Origin: a bacterium
Lineage (GTDB): Bacteria > Patescibacteriota > Minisyncoccia > UBA6257 > 2-01-FULL-56-20
Reading direction: 5' to 3'
NCBI GenBank assembly: GCA_021817655.1
Contig: JAKAGE010000027.1
Coordinates: 1 to 10,509 of the forward strand
DNA: 10,509 nucleotides
Below, piece after piece: positions 5,084-10,509 of the stretch. Every line of letters begins with the position of its first letter. Within the stretch, counting starts at the first letter, position 1. The notes below the pieces were generated by a model that ran no database searches, was not told the origin of the DNA, and saw only the letters and a list, made by a program, of their open reading frames with translations. The translations under genes were made by a program, and so were the position numbers.

Positions 5084-7525
5084 ATGGCAGATATCGAACC
5101 GCGTGAAATAACCAAAGAGCTTGGCGAATCCTACCTCGACTACGCGATGTCGGTGATCGTTGCGCGCGCCTTGCCGGACGTCCGTGACGGCATGAAGCCG
5201 GTGCACCGCCGCGTGCTGTGGGCGATGTGGGATACGGGGCTCACGGCGAGCGCCAAGTTCCGCAAGTCCGCGAACGTCGTCGGGGAAACGATGGCGAAAT
5301 ATCATCCGCACGGGGACGTGGCGATCTACGACACGATGGTGCGCATGGCGCAGGATTTTTCCATGCGTTATCCGCTCGTGCGCGGGCAGGGGAACTTCGG
5401 CTCGGTCGACGGCGATCCGCCGGCGGCCATGCGTTATACGGAGGCCAAGCTCGCGTCCATCGCGAACGAAATGATGGCGGACATCGAAAAGGAGACCGTG
5501 GACTGGATGCCGAACTATGACGCGACGCGCGACGAGCCCAAGGTGCTTCCGGCAAAGCTGCCGAATCTTTTGCTGAACGGCGCGCTCGGCATCGCGGTCG
5601 GCATGGCAACATCAATTCCGCCGCACAATCTGGCCGAAGTGGCCGATGCGATCCTTCATCTGGCAGACAATCCGGACGCGACGAGCGAGGACCTCCTCGA
5701 ATTCATCAAAGGCCCGGACTTCCCGACGGGCGGCATCATCTACGACGCGAAAGCGATCCGCGAGGCGTACGTTTCGGGCCGCGGCGCGATCCTCACGCGC
5801 GCGAAAGCGGAGATCGTGGAGAAGAAGAACAGCCGCCAGTTCGATATCGTGGTCACGGAGATCCCGTACATGGTGAACAAAGCGGAGCTCATCAAGACGA
5901 TCGCCGAGCTTGCGACGGAGAAGAAGATCGAAGGCATCCGGGACCTGCGCGACGAGTCCGACCGCGAGGGCATGCGCATCGTGATCGAGCTCAAGAACGA
6001 CGTGCCGCCCCAGAAGGTGCTGAACTGGCTCTATAAGCACACCGACCTTGAGAAGAATTTCAATATGAACATGATCGCGCTCGTGAACGGCATCGAGCCG
6101 GAACTGCTCACGCTGCGCGATATCGTCGAGGAGTATCTCAAGCATCGCACGGAGATCGTCACCCGCCGCACGAAGTTCGATCTCCGCAAGGCGGAGGAGC
6201 GGGCGCACATCCTCGAGGGTCTTATGACCGCGCTCGACGAGATCGACCGCGTGATCACGACGATCCGCAAATCCGAAGATAAGGATGCTGCGCACAAGAA
6301 CCTCGTGAAGCTCTTCAAATTGACCGATGTGCAGGCGACGGCGATCCTCGAGATGCGGCTGCAGACGCTCGCGGCGCTCGAGCGGAAGAAGATCGAGGCG
6401 GAACTCAAGGAGAAGAAATCCCTCATTGAGGAGCTCAAACAGATCCTCAAGAGCCCCGCAAAGATACTGAAGATCATCAAGGACGAGGTCGCCGAGCTCA
6501 AGGCGAAGTACGGCGACGAACGCCGCACGCAGGTCGTTTCGCGGGCCGTGGAGGCGGTGAGCGACGAGGACCTGATCCCCGAGGAGGATGCGATCGTCAC
6601 CGTTTCGGGCGGGGGCTACATCAAGCGCCTCCCCCCGAACACGTTCAAGGTCCAGCGCCGCGGCGGCAAGGGATTGATCGGTTCCGAGGTCGCCGAGGAC
6701 GATTATCTCTCGCATTTCTTCAGCGCGAACACGCACGACAATGTGCTCTTCTTTACGGACCGCGGACGCGTGTTCCAGACGAAGGTCTATGAGATCCCGC
6801 AGGCCACGCGCACCTCGAAGGGCCGCGCAATCCAGAACTTCCTCGAGCTTCCGGCGGACGAGAACGTGAGCGCGATCGTCAATTATTCCGTGAAGGCGGG
6901 CGGCAAGAACGAGGGAAAGGCCCCCAAGAAATATCTCATGATGGTGACCAAGCAGGGCCTTATCAAGAAGACGTCGCTCGAGGATTTCGCGAACATCCGC
7001 CGCACGGGCATCATCGCCATCTCCCTTAAGAAGGGCGATCAGCTGAAATGGGCAAAATTGACTGCCGGCAACGAGCAGGCGATCCTTGCAACGCGCCAGG
7101 GGCAGTCGATCCGTTTCGACGAGAAGCAGGTGCGGCCGATGGGTCGCACCGCCGCGGGCGTGCGCGCGATCAAGCTCAAGAAGCAGAACGACGAGGTGGC
7201 CGGCTTTGATATAATCAAAGGAGACGAGGGCATGATGCTCGTCGTCATGGAGCATGGGTTCGCGAAGCAGACCCCGCTCAAGGAATACAAAGTGCAGAGC
7301 CGCGGCGGGTCGGGCATCAAAACCGCCGAGGTGACCGCGAAGACCGGCCTCGTGGTATCCGCGCATGTGATCGCCGAAGAGACGGAGATATTCGCGCTCT
7401 CCGCGAAAGGACAGATGATCCGCACGGAGCTCAAGGCGGTGCGGGTGACGGGCCGCTCGGCGCAGGGCGTGCACATCATGGACCTGAAGAGCGGCGACCG
7501 GGTTGCGGGAACGGTAGTCATTTAA
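5084..7525 (+). CDS. gyrA: DNA gyrase subunit A
   Basis: GyrA is the DNA-cleaving subunit of gyrase, the type IIA topoisomerase that introduces negative supercoils with GyrB. The protein has 813 residues, close to the B. subtilis length. The winged-helix/tower region carries the active tyrosine Tyr118 in AAMRYTEAKL, preceded by Arg117. The quinolone region reads KYHPHGDVAIYDTMVRMAQ (72-90). A coiled-coil region lies near 370-490. The C-terminal pinwheel starts near 505 and has a perfect GyrA box QRRGGKG at 524-530, which separates it from ParC. A degenerate copy, QSRGGSG, is at 738-744. There is no long acidic tail. Val79 occupies the place of E. coli Ser83, while Asp83 keeps E. coli Asp87. 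gyrB is not in the window. It lies 12 bp after the small membrane gene, and its TAA directly abuts the ATG of the next gene. No Shine-Dalgarno precedes the start. Confidence 0.97.
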   Translation: MADIEPREITKELGESYLDYAMSVIVARALPDVRDGMKPVHRRVLWAMWDTGLTASAKFRKSANVVGETMAKYHPHGDVAIYDTMVRMAQDFSMRYPLVRGQGNFGSVDGDPPAAMRYTEAKLASIANEMMADIEKETVDWMPNYDATRDEPKVLPAKLPNLLLNGALGIAVGMATSIPPHNLAEVADAILHLADNPDATSEDLLEFIKGPDFPTGGIIYDAKAIREAYVSGRGAILTRAKAEIVEKKNSRQFDIVVTEIPYMVNKAELIKTIAELATEKKIEGIRDLRDESDREGMRIVIELKNDVPPQKVLNWLYKHTDLEKNFNMNMIALVNGIEPELLTLRDIVEEYLKHRTEIVTRRTKFDLRKAEERAHILEGLMTALDEIDRVITTIRKSEDKDAAHKNLVKLFKLTDVQATAILEMRLQTLAALERKKIEAELKEKKSLIEELKQILKSPAKILKIIKDEVAELKAKYGDERRTQVVSRAVEAVSDEDLIPEEDAIVTVSGGGYIKRLPPNTFKVQRRGGKGLIGSEVAEDDYLSHFFSANTHDNVLFFTDRGRVFQTKVYEIPQATRTSKGRAIQNFLELPADENVSAIVNYSVKAGGKNEGKAPKKYLMMVTKQGLIKKTSLEDFANIRRTGIIAISLKKGDQLKWAKLTAGNEQAILATRQGQSIRFDEKQVRPMGRTAAGVRAIKLKKQNDEVAGFDIIKGDEGMMLVVMEHGFAKQTPLKEYKVQSRGGSGIKTAEVTAKTGLVVSAHVIAEETEIFALSAKGQMIRTELKAVRVTGRSAQGVHIMDLKSGDRVAGTVVI

Positions 7526-8836
7526 ATGCCAAAAAATCTCACACAAAAGCAGATGATCATCGCGGGCGGCGCGGTGGTCGCTGTCATTGTCATTCTCGTG
7601 GTCGTTTTCATGAACTTCCGCCCCGGGAACAGCGCCGGGAGTTCGGCCACGCTCACGATCTGGGGGACGGACAGCGCCCAGGCAATGGACGATCTGATCA
7701 GCAAGTACACCGGTCCCGGATCGGGGACGAGCAGCCACATCACCTACGTCCAGATCGACCCGAGCCAGTACCAAAGCAAACTGCTTCAGGCGCTCGCGGC
7801 CGGCACGGGCCCCGATATCTTCGAGGTGCCGAACCGCGACCTCCCGCAATGGCAAAGCGTGCTCGCGCCGGTCCCTGCGGCGCTCGCGCAGACGTTCAGC
7901 CAGGTGACGCTCCAGAACGATTTCCCGGACGTCGTTTCGCGGGATTTCGTTTCGAACGGCCAGATCTACGCGCTGCCCCTTTCGATCGACACGCTTTCGA
8001 CGATCTACAATAAGGACCTCTTCAATGCCGCCGGCATCGCGACGCTCCCCGCGACGTGGGAGGACCTCCAAACGGACCTGCCCAAGCTGCGCCAGATGAA
8101 CGCCCAAGGGCAGATCGTCCAGGCCGCGGTCGCGCTCGGCGGTTCGGAAACGAGCATTGCGGACGCACCGGACATCGTGTTTCTTCTCATGATGCAGAAC
8201 GGCGCGCAGATGACCTCCGCGGACAATTCGACGGTGACGTTCGATGGCGGCAACGGCGGCGCGAGCAACGCCGGGCTTAATGCCTTCAATTACTACCTTC
8301 AGTTCTCGAATTCGGCGAATGCCGATTATACGTGGAACGATGGCATGGGCGATGCGATCGATTCGTTCGCCCAGGGAAAGGCCGCGATCATTTTCGGCTA
8401 TTCGTCGGCGCTTGCAACGATCAAGGCGAAATCGCCGTTCCTCAACGTCGGCGTCGCGCCGATGCTTCAGCCGGCGGGCGCCGCCGTTCCGGTCAATTAT
8501 GCGAAGTACAACGGCCTCGGGGTCTCGAAGGCGAGCGCGAACATCCTCGCCGCGTGGCAGCTTATCATCAATTTGACGACATCTCCGACCGATGAGAACA
8601 TATATTTGACGGATACCGGCGCGCCGCCGGCGTTGCGGTCGGTGATCGCGGCGGATATGACGGACCCTACGATGTCCGTGTTCGCGGGACAGGCTCTCAC
8701 TGCGCGGTCGTGGTACGAGGCAAAGAGCGAACAGTACGATGCGCTCATGAATACGGCGATCCAACAGGTCCTGAACGGCGCCGCGGACTCGACGGCGGCC
8801 CTCCAGCAGGCTCAGAGCTCCATGAACGGACAATGA
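7526..8836 (+). CDS. Membrane-anchored family 1 (MalE/UgpB-like) solute-binding protein
   Basis: The 436-residue protein is an SBP_bac_1-type extracellular binding protein, a class that usually delivers sugars or related solutes to ABC importers. A hydrophobic helix at about 10-29 follows a basic start. No lipobox and no cysteine are present, so the helix itself should anchor it. Family signatures follow in order: the first strand LTIWGTDS near 42-49, YQSKLLQALAAGTGPDIFEVP, YALPLSIDTLSTIYNKDLFNAAGI with a following PATWEDL, FAQGKAAIIFGYSS, and a helical C-terminus (YDALMNTAIQQVL). The ATG starts immediately after the gyrA stop with no spacing, so translation is probably coupled. No permease or ATPase gene is adjacent. 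It is unrelated in sequence to the family 5 binding protein on the other strand but shares its anchoring style. Confidence 0.9.
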   Translation: MPKNLTQKQMIIAGGAVVAVIVILVVVFMNFRPGNSAGSSATLTIWGTDSAQAMDDLISKYTGPGSGTSSHITYVQIDPSQYQSKLLQALAAGTGPDIFEVPNRDLPQWQSVLAPVPAALAQTFSQVTLQNDFPDVVSRDFVSNGQIYALPLSIDTLSTIYNKDLFNAAGIATLPATWEDLQTDLPKLRQMNAQGQIVQAAVALGGSETSIADAPDIVFLLMMQNGAQMTSADNSTVTFDGGNGGASNAGLNAFNYYLQFSNSANADYTWNDGMGDAIDSFAQGKAAIIFGYSSALATIKAKSPFLNVGVAPMLQPAGAAVPVNYAKYNGLGVSKASANILAAWQLIINLTTSPTDENIYLTDTGAPPALRSVIAADMTDPTMSVFAGQALTARSWYEAKSEQYDALMNTAIQQVLNGAADSTAALQQAQSSMNGQ

Positions 8837-8897
8837 AAATGAATGGCCGAACCCGGCCGACGACAATCCACCAATCGTAATAATGCTCCCGACACAG

Positions 8898-9386
8898 ATG
8901 AAAAAAATCCCGGCGATCCTCCTCTTCCTTTTCATCGTTGGCGTTCCGATCGTGCTGCCGCTTATCTCCCATGCCGCCGTCGATGCGAATGGCAATCCCG
9001 TCACCTATCACTCGCCGTCGCTCTGGCCGGCGGGGTATTGGGGGCAGGGCGGGCTTGTTTCGTGCACGGGAAATTACATCGACGGCGCCGCTCAATGCAC
9101 GAGCCTCTGCGACCTCATCGATACGATCATCAATGTCATCTATTTCGTGATGACCATCGCGATCTTTGTCATTACGCCGATCATGTTCCTGATCGGCGCC
9201 GTGATGCTCATGGTCTCCGGCGCGAACCCGGAGATGATGGGCAAGGGAAAGAAGATCCTTACCGGGACATTCATCGGGCTTGCGATCGTGCTCGGGTCAT
9301 ATCTTATCGTCCAGACCGTCATCACGGTGATCGGCATCAACGGGGTGGGAGGATTCAACGCCGCAATCTGCTCGACCCCCTCATGA
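8898..9386 (+). CDS. Type IV secretion-type (VirB2/TrbC-like) pilin
   Basis: The 162-residue protein has a signal peptide (MKKIPAILLF...) with a likely cleavage site after SHA or SHAA, near residue 26-27. A soluble loop with three cysteines (56, 67, 71) follows, then two membrane helices near 75-107 and 115-136. The turn between them, MVSGANPEMMGKGKKILTG, closely resembles the S-A-G-N-P...A-K-x-x-I hairpin of the T4SS pilin family (Pfam T4SS_pilin) common in Patescibacteria. A fourth cysteine sits at the C-terminus (Cys159). I chose the ATG at 8898 because it begins the signal peptide; an in-frame ATG at 8883 adds five residues and cannot be excluded. The stop overlaps the next start (ATGA), so the two pilins are translationally coupled. 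The 61 bp upstream hold no clear promoter or terminator. Whether it builds a pilus is inference. Confidence 0.85.
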   Translation: MKKIPAILLFLFIVGVPIVLPLISHAAVDANGNPVTYHSPSLWPAGYWGQGGLVSCTGNYIDGAAQCTSLCDLIDTIINVIYFVMTIAIFVITPIMFLIGAVMLMVSGANPEMMGKGKKILTGTFIGLAIVLGSYLIVQTVITVIGINGVGGFNAAICSTPS

Positions 9387-10312
9387 TATCTTTCGCCAAA
9401 AAAATCGCTGTGCTCGCCGCCTTCGTTGCCCCGCACTTTGCGCTCGCCGCGACCACCATCAGCGTCGGGATCCCGGGTCAAACCGCCATCTCGTCAAGTT
9501 CTCCGCCGGGGGCGTTCATCAACGATTTCTATCAATTTTCGATCTTCGCCGGCGGGCTTTTGGCATTTGCGGTCATCGTTTATGGCGGGGTGAAATATAT
9601 GATCTCTGCGGGGAATCCGTCCGGACAGAGCGATGCGAAGGAATGGATCTGGGGAGCGCTTCTCGGGCTTCTTCTTCTCGGGTGCGCCTATCTGATCCTC
9701 GCCGTCATCAATCCTCAGCTCATCAACCTCAATCTTCCTCAGATTACGTCGGCGGGCATTACGCTTCCGCCGATAAGCGGAGGCCCGAGCATCCCGGGCG
9801 GCGGCGGCGGGAAGGTATGCGCCGCGCCGGCGGGCGGTGCGTGTACCGTTGCCAATCTGCAGAGTACGTGTTTCGCGAGCAACGCACAGACGTGGGCAGG
9901 GATCTGCAATAACGAGAGCCGGGGTAACGCGACTCTTGTGAGCGGCACTGACTGGTGCAATCCGCCCACCGGCCAAACGTGCGGCGGGCAGACAAAATGC
10001 GGAGTTTCGGTCGGCCTCTTCCAGATTAACCTTACCGACTCATGGAGGCAATCCGTGACCTTGAACGGCAAGAGCTATAATTGCAGCCAGGCATTCAGCG
10101 GGGCTGCGGTATCGTGCTCTTCGAACGGAAGCAGGCCCTGCACCACGGGCCATAACGGGACCGGTCAAGCGTGCCAGGTGACCAATTTGGCGCTGTACAA
10201 TGCTTGCGTTCAGGCCGCACAACAGGCCCAGGCGAATATCAACGTGGCTTGCGCTCTTTCGAACAATGGAACGAATTACGGTCCATGGAAGGCCGATGCC
10301 TCATGCTATTAA
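9383..10312 (+). CDS. T4SS-type pilin fused to a cysteine-rich lysozyme/transglycosylase-like domain
   Basis: The 309-residue protein has a signal peptide ending near ALAA (residue 23). The pilin hairpin has helices at about 50-75 and 86-109 joined by KYMISAGNPSGQSDAKEW, the T4SS-pilin signature. A linker rich in Pro and Gly covers 129-144. The C-terminal domain (about 145-309) has 14 cysteines, an even number suited to disulfides outside the cell. In it, GICNNESRGN (173-182) supplies a Glu-Ser (Glu178) like the catalytic E-S of lytic transglycosylases. SVGLFQIN (209-216) matches the G-L-M/F-Q-I-N motif of goose/SLT and c-type lysozymes. NYGPWKADASCY at the end resembles the W-x-x-W/Y-x-x-C close of such domains. 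The ATG at 9383 overlaps the preceding stop by 4 bp; the frame extends upstream only as a shadow. Wall-cutting activity is inferred from motifs; a non-catalytic sugar-binding role is possible. Confidence 0.8.
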   Translation: MISFAKKIAVLAAFVAPHFALAATTISVGIPGQTAISSSSPPGAFINDFYQFSIFAGGLLAFAVIVYGGVKYMISAGNPSGQSDAKEWIWGALLGLLLLGCAYLILAVINPQLINLNLPQITSAGITLPPISGGPSIPGGGGGKVCAAPAGGACTVANLQSTCFASNAQTWAGICNNESRGNATLVSGTDWCNPPTGQTCGGQTKCGVSVGLFQINLTDSWRQSVTLNGKSYNCSQAFSGAAVSCSSNGSRPCTTGHNGTGQACQVTNLALYNACVQAAQQAQANINVACALSNNGTNYGPWKADASCY

Positions 10313-10328
10313 TGATCATGCGCTGCGG

Positions 10329-10334
10329 TATAAT
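10329..10334 (+). promoter_or_regulatory. Candidate -10 element before the last gene
   Basis: A perfect TATAAT lies 12 bp before the ATG at 10347, within the 34-bp gap after the pilin/lysozyme fusion. No convincing -35 is found at 16-18 bp, and the upstream bases do not form a TGn extension. If used, the leader would be about 6 nt, similar to the other short-leader promoters in this window. Confidence 0.4.
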
Positions 10335-10346
10335 TCATAAACGACC

Positions 10347-10509
10347 ATGAAGAAAAGCATCATCATCGTTATCGCAATCATCGTGATTGCCGCCGTGCTT
10401 GGTGCGGTGCTTTTGCTTATAAAAAATGGAATGCCAGGCAATAATCAGGCTGGACAGGGCGGTTTGCTGCCGCCTGTCGCAACCGGGACCCCCGGTCAAT
10501 CATTAAGCA
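10347..10509 (+). CDS. N-terminal part of a single-helix envelope protein (runs off right edge)
   Basis: An ATG at 10347 opens a frame of 54 codons with no stop before the window ends. It begins MKKSIIIVIAIIVIAAVLGA and continues with a hydrophobic stretch to about residue 25, then KNG and a Gly/Gln/Pro-rich segment (PGNNQAGQGG, LLPPVATGTPG). This is either an N-terminal membrane anchor or an uncleaved signal, followed by a flexible linker outside the cell. It recalls the anchored binding proteins in this window, but no domain is visible yet. It is 34 bp after the fusion gene in the same direction. Function is unknown. Confidence 0.65.
   Translation, partial: MKKSIIIVIAIIVIAAVLGAVLLLIKNGMPGNNQAGQGGLLPPVATGTPGQSLS

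Noticed and set aside
8845..8858. GGCCG-AACC-CGGCC hairpin after the family 1 binding protein
   Set aside because: The stem is only 5 bp and no T-run follows, so a terminator cannot be supported.
5612..9004. 1130-residue open frame antisense to gyrA and the family 1 binding protein
   Set aside because: It mirrors two well-identified genes. Its product is an Arg/Asp/His/Leu-rich composition without domains, as expected from the complement of GC-rich codons lacking TTA, CTA and TCA in that register.
8843..9382. N-terminal 180 codons that would extend the pilin/lysozyme fusion
   Set aside because: This part overlaps the plain pilin in another frame and is Arg/His-rich without a signal peptide. 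The ATG at 9383 starts a proper signal peptide and forms the ATGA coupling.
1..10509. CRISPR arrays, insertion sequences, integrases or toxin-antitoxin pairs
   Set aside because: I saw no regularly spaced repeats, transposase or recombinase motifs, or paired small toxin/antitoxin frames on either strand.

Overview
The window looks like chromosomal DNA from a GC-rich member of the Patescibacteria (candidate phyla radiation), most likely the Parcubacteria branch. This is inferred from several signs together. There is a type IV secretion-type (VirB2/TrbC-like) pilin pair of the kind common in that group, one of them fused to a lysozyme-like domain. Two solute-binding proteins are anchored by a membrane helix and have no ABC partner genes. 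RNase J carries a long basic N-terminal tail. SecG is very short, spacing is extremely tight, and no authentic start codon has a Shine-Dalgarno sequence. TGA ends two genes, so UGA is a stop here, which argues against the UGA-recoding Gracilibacteria and Absconditabacteria.

Layout: everything up to 4049 reads leftward and everything from 4174 reads rightward, with a 124-bp divergent promoter region between. In transcription order, the leftward block is a four-helix holin-family membrane protein, secG, a family 5 solute-binding protein, a promoter with a tRNA-Leu(CAG), a HIT-family hydrolase, and the first 375 codons of ribonuclease J, which runs off the left edge. The rightward block is a degenerate metallo-beta-lactamase-fold protein, a small single-helix protein, gyrA, a family 1 solute-binding protein, a T4SS-type pilin, a pilin/lysozyme-like fusion, and the start of another single-helix protein that runs off the right edge.

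Biologically, RNase J, tRNA-Leu, SecG and GyrA are housekeeping. The rest is largely cell-envelope: two anchored binding proteins, two pilins and several small membrane proteins. The most unusual item is the gene at 9383-10312. It joins a signal peptide, a two-helix pilin domain, a Gly/Pro linker and a cysteine-rich domain that has the Glu and G-x-F-Q-I-N signatures of lysozymes and lytic transglycosylases. This would combine a VirB2-like subunit and a VirB1-like wall hydrolase in one chain, translationally coupled to a plain pilin.

Other points: the MBL-fold protein has lost its metal ligands; GyrA has valine at the main quinolone-contact position; and the two divergent promoters sit so close to their start codons that leaderless transcripts are likely. 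Long antisense open frames are byproducts of GC-rich coding and were not annotated.
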